A stretch of DNA of 64,000 bases from Fulvia fulva. Taxonomy: Eukaryota > Ascomycota > Dothideomycetes > Mycosphaerellales > Mycosphaerellaceae. The translations under genes were made by a program, and so were the position numbers. Positions 10,894 to 20,864 of this stretch are shown one piece after another. Each line of letters opens with the position of its first letter. The first letter of the stretch is position 1. The stretch lies in the NCBI RefSeq assembly GCF_020509005.1, contig NC_063013.1, forward strand, positions 4,340,001-4,404,000, read 5' to 3'. The notes below the pieces were generated by a model that saw nothing but the letters and a program-made list of their open reading frames with translations, did no database searches and had not been told where the DNA came from.

Positions 10894-13800
10894 TGCCTCA
10901 CACTAACAGACTATCAATCATTCAGTATAATGTGAACAGAAGCAAAGACAAGGTCCAAAGGAGCTTTCTACAAGCCTTAGACCCGGAGGAACACCACATT
11001 ATAGCAATACAGGAACCATGGATCAACCCACACTCTAGGATTCCATCAACTGTGCGAGACCCGAGATACCACGTAGTAATAAACAGAACCGAGGGAGTCC
11101 CACGAACTTGTATCTATGTCAGTAAGAAGGTACTAGCAGAGGACTGGCAGGCCTGGCCGAGAACCGACAGGGATATCACCACAGTGCAGCTCAAAACAAC
11201 TCAAGGCCAAGTCCTGATCCATAGCGTATACAACCCACCTCCAGAGTCCAGAAGCAGCACACAACTACACACGCTAGGAAGGCTCCCGGAAGCAATGGAC
11301 CAACAAAACCACAACATCGTGATAGGAGATTTCAACCTCCACCACCCAAAGTGGGGATCGGACTTCACCCCAGCACACCACTTCTTAGCAGGGAGGCTCA
11401 TTGGTCAGATGGAAACAGCCCAAATGGACTTGATCACGCCAAAGGGAACAGAAACTTGGGCTAGAAACAACAGTTCTAGCACGCTAGACCTATGCTTCAT
11501 GTCCCACGCCTTAACACGACGGGTAGAAAGCTGCACAGTCAATGACCAACTAGAGTCCTCATCAGACCACTATCCAATCCAAACCGACATCCAACTCACA
11601 GTTGAGGAGGAGAGGGAACCTGAGAGGAGGCTCTGCTGGAAGCAGGCCGAGTGGACACTAGTACAGCAGCGGCTAGAAGGCGAACTAGAACAGGTGAACA
11701 TTGACAACATACACACAACGGAGGGGATTGACCAAGCAGTGGAGCAGCTGATAGAAGCTATGCAAAGGGCAGCCCAGGCCCATATACCTGAGAAGAGATG
11801 GTCGCTATACCAGAAGCCATACTGGACACCAGAGTGCACAGCCAAAGTCAAGGAGGCAAGGAAAGCAAGAAGGAGATGGGAGCAGCGACGCACCCAAGCA
11901 AACTGGGAAGCCTATAACAACGCGTGCAAAGCAAAGAAGGCGCAGATCAGAAGAGACAAGACGCAGGAGTGGAGGTCAACCGTAGGGATGATCACAGAAC
12001 ACCCGGAACAAATCTGGAGACTAGCAGAATGGGCCAGGAAACCAGACGAGGAACGAAACTCCCCGCCCCAGTTTCCCTCAATACAGGACCAAGACGGGGA
12101 AACGCAAACCACTCCGATAGGGAAAGCGAAAGCATTCGCAGACCACTTCTTCGGGACTCAGGTAGAGGCAGACCTAAGCAACATCCCAGGAACACACATT
12201 CCTCCGCCAAGGGAGGCTAACTGGCAAGTGTCTGCTATAGAGATCGGAAACATTATCAAGAAACTGAAGGGTAACAAAGCCCCAGGCCCAGACAAGATCC
12301 CTAACTGTTACCTAAAAGCTAGCAGCAGCCTTATCACTCCAGTGCTTGCGCCAATCTTTACCCAGTGCATGAAGCAGGGGTATTGCCCAAAGGCCTTTAG
12401 GCAATCACTGACTTGCGTCCTAAGGAAACCCCAAAAGGAAGACTATACCAAGTTGAAGTCATACAGACCAATTGCGTTGCTGAACACACTAGGGAAGCTC
12501 CTAGAGAAGGTCGTGGCTATAAGGCTCACCGGAATAGTAGAAGAACACAACCTCCTCCCGGCAACGCAAATGGGGGGGAGACAAAAGAGATCTACCCTCA
12601 CAGCAGTCGAACTGATCACAGAGCAAATCAGACACATCTGGCACTATGGCAACAACAAGGTAGCCTCACTGCTTTCACTAGACATATCAGGGGCTTTCGA
12701 CAATGTGTCCCACGCAAGGCTCCTACACATCCTCAGAATGAAAAGCATCCCAGCCTGGATAGTACACTTTGTGCAGTCATTCCTTAAGGACAGAACAACC
12801 CAGATCCTCCTAGGGTCCTTCAAAGCCCCGCAGACCCCAATTGCGAACACGGGCATCCCACAGGGCTCTACACTCTCCCCAATTCTGTTCCTCCTCTTTA
12901 TGGCCGACCTGACCCCACTCCTAGAAACAGCAAACACCTCAGCATCGGGGTTCGTGGATGACACAAATATCCTAGCGTGGTCGGGGTCCACAGAGGAAAA
13001 CTGCGCACTCCTAGAGGAGAGACATAGACAATGCGAAAAGTGGGCAAGAGAGCATGGGGCAAAATTCGCACCGGACAAGTACCAACTTATCCATTTTAGC
13101 AAGGCAAAGACAAAACACAACTTGGCAGCACCAGTAAAAATCCAGGGGTTCGAGACCCATCCTACAAGGGAACTCAGAGTCCTTGGGATATGGCTAGACC
13201 CGAAACTCAGCTGGGGACCACAAGTGAAGAAGGCGCAAGCGAGAGCGGACACCAACAGACAATCAATCGAGAGACTCACTGCGTCAACCTGGGGGGCGAC
13301 CTTCACAAAGGCCCAGACCATGTACAAGGCCATTGTCAAGCCCGCAATGCTATATGGAGCAGCAATTTGGGCAGCGGAAAAACACATCCCGAAGAGAATT
13401 GAGGACCCCCTCAACAGAGCGCAGGCAGCCTGCCTAAAGAGAGTACTAGGGGCATACAAGTCAACCCCTCACAGGACAATGGAAATGGAATCAGGTACAG
13501 CCCCCATCAGGGAGTACCTCCAGGGCATGAGGTGTCAATACGCAGAGAAGACATCAGCATACCCAGCCCAGGGAACCATCCAAGCAGCTACTCAAAGGAT
13601 AAGAACCCAGTGGGAGAGGAGGAGAAGACCCAACCGGCCACACATGATCCCACAGAAGGAAGCAGACCTAAAAACATCACAGGAAATCCTAGCAGCCCTT
13701 GAACAGAGAGAAGCTCTGAGGGAGCAAGCTAACACAGGGGACAAAGGGAAAAAGAAGCAAAGCCAAGCAGAAAGGATCGCAGGTCACCTATGGGAAACGC

Positions 13801-14435
13801 GTTGGAACCAAAAACCGGTGAGGCCAGGAGCCCCACCAGCGGCCAGGACCTTCGGGAGGTATAACTACCTTATCTATAAAGACCTGAAGAGGGCGGAAGC
13901 AAGCATAGCTATCCAGATTCGCTCTGAGCACATTGGGCTGAGAGCATACTTGCACCAAAGAAGAGTCCCAGGATACGATTCCAAACGTTGCCCCTGTGGC
14001 TACCTATCCCAAAACCCGGAGCACATGGTGCTGAACTGTACTAAGTGGGTAAAAGGGAGAAGCCAGTGGAGGGCGAAGGCAAGAGACAGGCAATACCAGG
14101 CCATCATCCAGGACAGACAAGATATAAGGAGAGTGACAAGATGGATCCTTAACGAGGACTACCTAGAGCAATTCTCCCTAGCAGTAGAAACGGAAAGGTG
14201 GATAGAGAGGAGGGAGAGAGAGAGAAGAGCCGGGGAAACAGAAGGGAGAAAGGGAATCGAGAGGAGGACATCACCAGGGTTACGGCAAGGTAGTCATAGG
14301 GTAACAACCATGACACTAGCGTACCCTGAAGGAAGGAGAACGAAAGGACAAGACAGGAAAGAACGAGGAGGGCAAAGACGAGGAGGTTTTCATCCGTTAA
14401 TCGGGTTTCCTACCTACACAAATAGACCTAAATAG
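10893..14435 (+). CDS. LINE ORF2: endonuclease-reverse transcriptase
   Basis: 1,180 residues. The apurinic-type endonuclease occupies about 1-230: LSIIQYNVNRS at the N-terminus, IQEPW, GDFNLHHPKWGSD, and SSDHYPI at about 223-229. The reverse transcriptase runs from about 450 to 740, with LDISGAFDN (Asp597), GIPQGSTLSPILF and the catalytic FVDD (Asp689-690). After the thumb comes a Lys/Gln-rich linker, then a C-terminal zinc motif CPCG...H...C near 1033-1049 preceded by the usual RSEHIGLRAYL region. No RNase H motif (TDGS-like) is visible between RT and this zinc motif, although many Tad/I-type elements have one. The protein nicks target DNA and primes reverse transcription there. Translation probably depends on reinitiation at the TGATG overlap. 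All catalytic residues I can place are intact. Confidence 0.93.
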   Translation: MPHTNRLSIIQYNVNRSKDKVQRSFLQALDPEEHHIIAIQEPWINPHSRIPSTVRDPRYHVVINRTEGVPRTCIYVSKKVLAEDWQAWPRTDRDITTVQLKTTQGQVLIHSVYNPPPESRSSTQLHTLGRLPEAMDQQNHNIVIGDFNLHHPKWGSDFTPAHHFLAGRLIGQMETAQMDLITPKGTETWARNNSSSTLDLCFMSHALTRRVESCTVNDQLESSSDHYPIQTDIQLTVEEEREPERRLCWKQAEWTLVQQRLEGELEQVNIDNIHTTEGIDQAVEQLIEAMQRAAQAHIPEKRWSLYQKPYWTPECTAKVKEARKARRRWEQRRTQANWEAYNNACKAKKAQIRRDKTQEWRSTVGMITEHPEQIWRLAEWARKPDEERNSPPQFPSIQDQDGETQTTPIGKAKAFADHFFGTQVEADLSNIPGTHIPPPREANWQVSAIEIGNIIKKLKGNKAPGPDKIPNCYLKASSSLITPVLAPIFTQCMKQGYCPKAFRQSLTCVLRKPQKEDYTKLKSYRPIALLNTLGKLLEKVVAIRLTGIVEEHNLLPATQMGGRQKRSTLTAVELITEQIRHIWHYGNNKVASLLSLDISGAFDNVSHARLLHILRMKSIPAWIVHFVQSFLKDRTTQILLGSFKAPQTPIANTGIPQGSTLSPILFLLFMADLTPLLETANTSASGFVDDTNILAWSGSTEENCALLEERHRQCEKWAREHGAKFAPDKYQLIHFSKAKTKHNLAAPVKIQGFETHPTRELRVLGIWLDPKLSWGPQVKKAQARADTNRQSIERLTASTWGATFTKAQTMYKAIVKPAMLYGAAIWAAEKHIPKRIEDPLNRAQAACLKRVLGAYKSTPHRTMEMESGTAPIREYLQGMRCQYAEKTSAYPAQGTIQAATQRIRTQWERRRRPNRPHMIPQKEADLKTSQEILAALEQREALREQANTGDKGKKKQSQAERIAGHLWETRWNQKPVRPGAPPAARTFGRYNYLIYKDLKRAEASIAIQIRSEHIGLRAYLHQRRVPGYDSKRCPCGYLSQNPEHMVLNCTKWVKGRSQWRAKARDRQYQAIIQDRQDIRRVTRWILNEDYLEQFSLAVETERWIERRERERRAGETEGRKGIERRTSPGLRQGSHRVTTMTLAYPEGRRTKGQDRKERGGQRRGGFHPLIGFPTYTNRPK

Positions 14436-14507
14436 CGAGAGACCTGCATAGGCCATAGGGCACTAAAACAGGCGAATGAATAATCTATCTATCTATATAC
14501 TTAACCT

Positions 14508-15725
14508 ACGGCCTATATATTCTTAATAGCTTCTAACGATATAGGAAGGCGCGAACACGCGTAAGAAGCTCGAGGCGAGGTCATCTAATAGGGTTAGTAA
14601 GCTCGTAGTAAGCTTAGGTAGTAGAGTTAAGCCGCGTAAGGTAGTTATATATACGGAGTAAAGTAAGCTAAAGGGTCGTAGGCTAGGAAGCTACGACGAA
14701 GAAAGCTAAAGCTTTAGAATCTCTTTTGTTATTGATTTAAGTATATAGGCGATTAGGCTAGCCGCCTTAGGCTAATATAGGTATATTAGGGTCTAGTAGG
14801 GGAGGATATAACGTTGTTATCTAAATATACCGCCGGCTTAGCGCTTAGCTTTATATTTAGAGTTTTCTTAGGTAGCTTTTCTATATCTTAGATTTATACT
14901 CGCTAAGGTTCTTATAGCCTATAGGCTAGTAAATATCTAGACACCTAGTATCTACCTATATTAATACTAGCGATACTATATATAGATATACGCTATCCTA
15001 TTAGGTCCTTCTTTGTCTTTCGTGTGATCCGCCGTCTTCTACTACTACGTAACTCGTACCTATTTAACAGTTACTATCCTCTACTACTATTCGGGGTAAG
15101 GTCGCGCTTCCTAATTAGGTAGTTATCCTCCGTAGCTCCGTAACTCTAGGGTCTACCGTTAGGGGAACGGAACCTTAGTTTTAGGGTTCTTTATACTACG
15201 ATTACGCCGCCGCTAGCGTAGGCGGGTTACTACTACTTAAGTAGATTGCTCGTCTTAATAAGGGCTGTCGAATAGATAGTTCTCGTCGATAGCCTCTCGA
15301 ATATTGATAAAAATAGCCGTCTTCTCTAGTTGACTATTTTGTACTAGATAGGGCGAGTATCGACGCGAGGAGTAATTCCGTAGTACCGGCTAGTTAGCGT
15401 CGAACAAGGTACGTAATATACTATAGCTACGCGTAGGAGACTCGGAAATTAGCCCTAACGATAGGTAGAGAGGGTAAGAGCAATTCTACCTTCTTTATTA
15501 GACGATTATATATTGTTTTATTGAGACATAGTACGATAATCAAGAAGTTGGTCGTGCTAAGACAAGATTCCTAGCTTACTAGTGTTTCTAGCTTACTAGT
15601 GCTTTACGTTAAATAATATCTAGTATTAGTAATAATGTCGATATAGTAATAATACAACAATATAGCGCGAATGGGTAAGAAATAAGGTACTCCTAGCTAC
15701 TACGCGTGTTTACTATAAGGAATAT
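14508..15725. other. RIP-saturated repeat DNA up to a sharp composition boundary
   Basis: CpA/TpG-depleted, CTAG-rich sequence. It includes the right part of the inverted-repeat element (to 15063), then unassigned repeat DNA. Normal composition resumes abruptly at about 15725. No coding capacity recognised. Confidence 0.7.
14900..15063 (-). repeat. Right inverted-repeat arm
   Basis: Reverse complement of 9322-9480 with scattered transitions and a 2-bp length difference in a TA-rich part. It retains CpA sites (TCACAC) that are TpA in the left arm. Confidence 0.75.
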
Positions 15726-15936
15726 ATGACGGCTAATCTACGGACCTACGCCCGACGGTATGGCGCGCAATATTGCATAGAGCAATAATGGTACACGACC
15801 AGTGCTGGAACCCTTCTTCGAACTTGAACAGCGTGCCATGAGATTGTAGAGCAAGTAGAACGATGCAGTATGCGTCTGGTAGCGAACGCGCATAACACGA
15901 CCGAGCAACGTAAGGCCCAGGTGTCGCTGTCAAGAT

Positions 15937-16533
15937 ATGCGCAGTTCCATCGACCAAGCTCTAGGCACCGACGACACCGCAAGTGTCGTGCTACAAGCCT
16001 CTCGCGGCCTGACACAGATCATCAACAGCTACCTCTCAGCGTCGCAACAAGCTCTCATCAACAGCATCGACTACAACTCCATGATCTCCGGCGTTCTTGG
16101 CCGCAGCAACGACACTTTCACACCCGTCATCATGAGAGGCGCTCCTTATGCACCGCAATACATCATCTCCATGCCGTGGTTGATTGTTGATTACATTTCC
16201 TGCATTGTCCTCCTCGCTTGCTCAGTTGTGGCCGTTGTGTTGCGGCAACGGACGCTGGCGCCCGATATTCTTGGATATGTGTCGTCTTTGACACGGGATA
16301 ATCCGAATATTCAGTTGCCGGATGGGGGGTCTATACTTCCTGGCTTGGAGAGGGCGAGGAAGTTGAAGCATGTTAGGGTGCAGTTTGCTGATACGAGGCA
16401 AGAGGGAGGTGTGGGGCGAGTGGGATTGACGACTGTTTCTAGGGAGGGTGTTGGGAGATTGAAGAAGGGGACGGAGTATCTGTGGAGCTGCCATTGCTAC
16501 TGCGAAGCGCTTCCCTCGCAAAAGCTGCTATGA
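15937..16533 (+). pseudogene. C-terminal remnant of a fungal membrane protein
   Basis: The frame encodes a predicted transmembrane segment (IVDYISCIVLLACSVVAVVL) followed by LAPDILGYVSSLTRDNPNI, a Gly-Gly-Ser segment, GLERARKLKHVRVQFAD and a short GRVGL stretch. This order is familiar from the C-terminus of large multi-pass fungal proteins of unknown function, usually several hundred residues longer. Upstream the frame closes within about 55 bp, and RIP-saturated repeat DNA begins only about 210 bp before the first Met. The N-terminal two thirds therefore appear to be lost, probably when the repeat block was inserted or rearranged. A 5' exon joined by splicing cannot be excluded. Probably non-functional. 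Confidence 0.55.
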
Positions 16534-16772
16534 TCCTCGCAAAGCAGTCGCACCCGAGTACTCTCAAGCAAGAGCTTCGCTGTGGGTATCACGACGAAGC
16601 GCCTGGTGGCCACGAACTTGGTCACCAGCCTTTGACCATACACGCAGAGAGTAAAGCTCACCGCGGGGCATGGCCAGGTTACACAACAGCTACGAGTGAT
16701 CAGCAGAACAGGCTTCAAGCTGTTCGAACATGCATCTGCTCACCCATCAGCTCCTGGCTCCTGCTCATCGAA

Positions 16773-18156
16773 ATGGCGTCGAACCTACAGACTGTCGAGA
16801 ACAAAGGCATCTACCGCGCTCTCCCAACCTATCCACCCTCCATCCACTCCCTTACAGCCCTCATAACCGGCACGAACGGCATCTCCGGCTACCACATGGT
16901 CAAAGTCCTATCCTCCGCGCCTCAACGCTGGAAGAAAATCTACTGCCTCTCCCGCCGTCCACCACCCGAGTACTTCTTCTCCAACCTTGGCGAGGGCGCA
17001 AGTCGTGTTGAGCACATCACCGCTGATTTCTTGACTGACGGCGAGACGATTGCGAAGCACCTGAAGGGTAAGGTTGAGGAGGTGGATCATGTGTTTTTCT
17101 CCTCCTACATGCCGCAGCCTAATGAGAAGGGAGGTGTGAGCAGGATGTGGTCTGATGCTGATGCTTTGGTTGATGTGAATGTTAAGTTGTTGAAGAACTT
17201 CCTAGATGGATTGAAGGTGGCGAACTTGGTGCCGAAAAGGTTCATGCTCCAGACTGGAGCGAAGCATTATGGGTTTCATATCGGTCCTGCTACGAATCCT
17301 TCATTTGAGTCGGATCCGAGGGTGAAGTTGGAGAGCAACTTCTACTACAATCAGGAAGATCTGCTGGCTGAGTATTGTGAAGAGACTGGAGCGGCTTGGA
17401 ATGTGGTGAGGCCTTCGTATATCATCGGCGCTGTAAGGGACAACTCCCTCAACTTCTGGCCCGGAATCGCAATCTATGCAGCCGTGCAGAAGGAGCTCAG
17501 AAAATCGTTGGAGTTTCCGGGCGATTTTGCGGCCTGGGATAAGGAGCAGTGTCGTTAGTCTCTTCCACCCTGTAGCCCACACAACATCTAACACGGCACA
17601 GAAAGCACCGCAATGCTAAATGCCTACTTCGAAGAATGGACCGTCCTCTCCCCCCCACACCGCCAATGAAGCGTTCAACATCCAAGACGGTCTGAACTTC
17701 ACCTGGTCCCGCTTCTGGCCCTACCTAGCCAACTGGTACGATCTCCCATGGGAGCCCCCATCACCCTACGAGCCAGATTATAGGTTCACACCCACGCGGC
17801 ACGTACCGCTTGCACGGGGCTACGGCCACGCCACGGCACGCTTCACTTTCAGCCTGCAAGAATGGGCGGAGCGGGGCGACGTCGTGGAGGCCTGGAACAG
17901 GTTAGTGGAGAGGTATGGACTGCTGTCGAAGCCTTTTGAGGATAAGGCGAAGGTTTTTGGGATTACGGATTCGGCGCTGCTGGGTGGGTGGCCGTTGAGT
18001 GTTAGTGTGAGGAAGGCGAGGGGGATGGGGTTTCATGGGACGGTGGATTCGTTCGAGAGTGCGTTTGACTGTCTTGGGGGATTGGCGAGGATGAGGGTTG
18101 TGCCGCCGATGGTGAGGGAGAGGTTTGAGGAGGGTTTGCCCGTGAGGCACTGCTGA
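16773..18156 (+). pseudogene. PRISE-type short-chain reductase (progesterone 5-beta-reductase/iridoid synthase-like), frameshifted
   Basis: An NAD(P)H-dependent SDR-fold enzyme related to plant PRISE enoyl reductases; the fungal substrates are unknown. Exon 1 is 16773-17553, starting MASNLQTVENKG. The nucleotide-binding motif TGTNGISGYH is near residues 33-42, the family motif TGAKHYGFH follows, then RPSYIIGAV. A 48-bp intron (17554-17601, GTTAGT...CACAG) precedes exon 2, which opens with CQSTAMLNAYFEEWTVLSP. At a run of seven C (17650-17656) the frame is off by one: with six C the family C-terminus (TANEAFNIQDGLNFTWSRFW...) continues to the stop at 18154-18156. As given, translation ends just after the run. 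The rest of the C-terminus is intact, so this is either a very young lesion or a homopolymer sequencing error. Confidence 0.8.
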
Positions 18157-19000
18157 TGGGGTAGAGAAGTTCGCGTTTCTAGGGCGTTGGAGGCTTGAGG
18201 GTGCACTGAAGGATGCGTCAGGTCCTTGGCGTTGGGCGTTGGTTGAGTAGTGGTGTTGCCATCCCGTGATCGTTGCGTTGACCGTCTATGGTCGTTTTCG
18301 CATCTCAAGGCTGTTCGTAGTCAGTAGATGGAGTGACGCGTCTCACGCCTCACGCAATCTGCTGTAGCCATGCATCGCTGTGCCCTGTCCGCGGATTCGA
18401 GCAAAGCCTCGGCTTTGATGGTGGTGAAGAGGAAGCGCCCCGCCGCAACGACCTTCGGAAAGAGCTTTCGCTGCTGGGTCATCTCAGGCGCTCCAATCTT
18501 GGCTGAGCAACGATGTCGGTACCTCGTGGGTTCTACATTGGGGGTCACTTCCAAGGTTCATATGCAGGTAGTGCTTAGACTTTCCCCCCTCGGTGCTGTG
18601 CCTGCCGAAGCTGCGAAGTTGGCAAGTCGTAGCTTCCCGACTTCCCCGATCACACTGAACAACAGCAGAACATACCACATGTTGTATATTCGTTCTTGCC
18701 TCAAAGAAGATGACAGTTTGATTCGACCAGACTCGTGGAATCCATCCTCGCGACCACATCAGTCCGTCTCGCATCGCGTACAGTCGGCGCGACTTGATCC
18801 TTGCTCCAATGGTTCATGCCCCGCAATGCATCTCCAGCCCCCCGCCCTTCGAGATGCAGCTCAGCGGAGAGCAAGCACCACATCACTTGAATAGAACACG
18901 TCTCACCGGGTATTGTAAGTACAGTCTTTCTCGTCTCCCGTCTTCCGTCTTCCTTCTCCTTGTCCTCTCATCACCAATTCCCACAAGAAGCGAAGTAAAC
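18157..19000. other. Intergenic, 844 bp
   Basis: Lies between the reductase and dihydroxyacetone kinase. It should contain the kinase promoter; a CT-rich tract (TCTTTCTCGTCTCCCGTCTT) near 18927-18946, just before the ATG, is typical of fungal 5' leaders. Open frames here lack coding character. Nothing else seen. Confidence 0.6.
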
Positions 19001-20864
19001 ATGTCCTCGAAACACTTCATCAACGATCCAAATCACCTCGTCTCCTCCGCCCTCAAATCCATAACCTACACGAATCCAAATACTGCTCTTGATACCGAGA
19101 ATAAGGTCGTGTACCTGAGACCATACGCCGCGAAAGCACAGGTCTCCATCGTCTCAGGCGGTGGCTCCGGTCACGAACCGTCCTTTGCTGCCTTCGTCGG
19201 CCCAGGCATCCTCTCCGGCGCAGTAGCAGGCACCATCTTCGCGTCTCCCTCCGCAGAACAGGTCCGACGATGCATCTTCTCCCGCGTCGAAAAGAGCAAA
19301 GGCGTGCTCGTAGTGGTCATGAACTACACCGGCGACGTCCTCAACTTCGGTATGGCGGTGGAGAAAGCTAAGGCCGCTGGGATTCCGTGTGAGATGGTGG
19401 TGATGGGGGATGATGCTGGTGTGGGAAGAGCGAAGGGTGGGAAGGTTGGGAGAAGAGGTATTGCGGGGACGGTGCTTGTGCATAAGATTGCTGGCGCGCT
19501 TGCTGCACAGGGAGGGAGTTTGCAAGAGGTTCATAAGGCGGCGCAGGTTGTCGCGGATAACACTGTTAGTATTGGCAGCTCGTTGAGCCATGTGCATGTT
19601 CCAGGTAGGGAGCAGGTGGAGGTTGAGGGCGAGTTGAAGGAGGATGAGGTGGAGGTGGGCATGGGGATACATAATGAGGTGAGCAATCCCCCGGGTATAC
19701 CTGCGGCCCTCCGAGACGCTGGGGGCCTTTTTGGGTGCCTTGCTGCTCAGTCCCGGTCTGTAGTAGAAATATGCTAACACGGGACAGGACGGATACGAGA
19801 GGACGAAAGCAGACCTACCGAAAACGGTAGAGACGATGTTGAAGTACATGTTGGACTCCAGTGATGAGGATCGCGGGTTCTTGAAAGTGAGCGGCTCGGA
19901 TGAGACGGTTCTGCTGGTGAACAACCTGGGAGGCGTCAGTGTGCTGGAGATGGGCGGCATCACTACGGAAGTCGTGGAGCAACTGGAGAAGACATACAGC
20001 ATCAAGCCCGCACGCATCCTCTCCGGCACTTTCATGACGTCCCTCAACGGTCTCGGCTTCTCGATATCGTTGTTGAAGGTATCCGACCTTGGTGCCGGCA
20101 AGTCGATGATCGAGCTGCTAGATGCGCCCTCAGAAGCCGCAGGCTGGTCCGCCGCCATCAGCACCAAGACCTGGAGCTCCCCGCCGAGCAAGACGCTCGA
20201 CCAAGCGGCAGGCCCAGGCGCAGACAATAAACCCTCCAACCTCCGGATCGACCCTAAACAAGTGACTAAAGCTTTGACATACGCCCTTGACCGCGTAATC
20301 AAGGCAGAACCAGACATCACAAAATACGACACCGTCGTGGGCGATGGTGATTGCGGCATTGGTCTCAAGCGTGGCGCCGAAGGCATCAAGAAAGACCTTA
20401 ACTCCGCCAGCTCCCAATCCGATGCAGCGCTTTTCCTGGACCGCATCATTGATACTGTGGAGAATACCATGGACGGCACTTCGGGCGCGCTTTATGCCAT
20501 CTTTCTTAACGCGCTGGCGTATGGTCTCAGGGAGCAAGGTGATAGCGGTGGGCAAGCGGATCCCAAAGTCTGGGCGACTGCATTAAAAAAGGCAATGGAG
20601 AGCTTGGCGAAATACACACCGGCGAAGCCAGGGGACAGAACTCTGGTTGATGCTTTGGCGCCGTTTGTGGAGGAGTTGAGTAAGAGCGCTGATGTTCAGA
20701 AAGCGGCAAAGGCGGCTGAGGAGGGCTCGAAGTCCACGAAAGGAATGAAGGCAAGTCTTGGGAGGACGGTGTACGTGGGTGGCAGTGGATTCGAAGAGGT
20801 CCCAGATCCTGGTGCCTATGGACTTTCTGAGTTCTTGTCGGGGTTGGCTGAAGGGCTGAGATGA
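19001..20864 (+). CDS. Dihydroxyacetone kinase (DAK), two exons
   Basis: ATP-dependent phosphorylation of dihydroxyacetone to DHAP; detoxifies DHA and feeds glycerol carbon into glycolysis in the cytosol. Exons are 19001-19678 and 19788-20864, with a 109-bp intron (GTGAGC...ACAG) between them. The product is 584 residues, the usual length for fungal DAK. The DhaK domain has VSGGGSGHEPS (His58) and GMGIHNE, whose His224 corresponds to the residue that binds DHA covalently. The intron follows two codons after that His. The DhaL domain has VVGDGDCGIGLKRG (Mg-ATP aspartates), MDGTSGALY and PGDRTLVDAL. The start is the first Met giving the conserved SSKHFINDPNHLV N-terminus. Convergent with the Sm D2 gene. 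All key residues are present and it looks functional. Confidence 0.95.

Larger units (their letters stand above)
9531..14492 (+). mobile_element. Intact full-length LINE (fungal Tad1/I-type non-LTR retrotransposon)
   Basis: A 4,962-bp element with a 58-bp 5' leader, two open reading frames overlapping by one base, a short 3' UTR and an (ATCT)n tail at about 14482-14492, bracketed by a 15-bp target-site duplication. Composition changes abruptly at both edges: inside, CA and TG dinucleotides are abundant, while the flanks have almost none. The element therefore inserted after its surroundings were RIP-mutated and has not been RIPped itself. The complete 5' end, open ORFs and perfect duplication make it a candidate recently active copy. 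Clade assignment rests on the ORF1 zinc knuckles and ORF2 domain order and is inference. Confidence 0.92.
9322..15063. mobile_element. Inverted-repeat (foldback/TTAA-flanked) element, about 765 bp without its LINE insert
   Basis: 9322-9480 and 14900-15063 are inverted copies of each other over roughly 160 bp with few mismatches. Both start ATAGGTACGAGTTACG read from the outside inwards. TTAA lies directly outside each end (9318-9321 and 15064-15067), consistent with a TTAA target duplication, although TTAA is self-complementary and could be part of the repeat. The central 4,977 bp are the intact LINE plus one target-site copy; without them the element is about 765 bp, MITE-like, with no coding capacity seen. 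Several arm differences are CpA-to-TpA (TCACAC right, TTATAT left), so it was RIPped. A pair of head-to-head LTR fragments is an alternative. Confidence 0.6.

Noticed and set aside
12644..13459. A 271-codon minus-strand frame inside the LINE
   Set aside because: Antisense to the reverse transcriptase, with composition explained by the sense codons.
9449..14937. Two head-to-head LTRs (TGT... at 9449, ...ACA at 14937) flanking the LINE
   Set aside because: The inverted homology extends about 127 bp outside these points to TTAA on both sides, which fits one inverted-repeat element better; kept as an alternative.
18370..18894. A 174-codon plus-strand frame upstream of dihydroxyacetone kinase
   Set aside because: Ser/Arg-rich without a motif, and it overlaps the kinase promoter. 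Weak similarity of this area to 16510-16640 was noted but is too faint to call a repeat.
19154..20479. A 441-codon minus-strand open frame
   Set aside because: It is antisense to dihydroxyacetone kinase, crosses its intron and has no domain; a shadow of the real gene.
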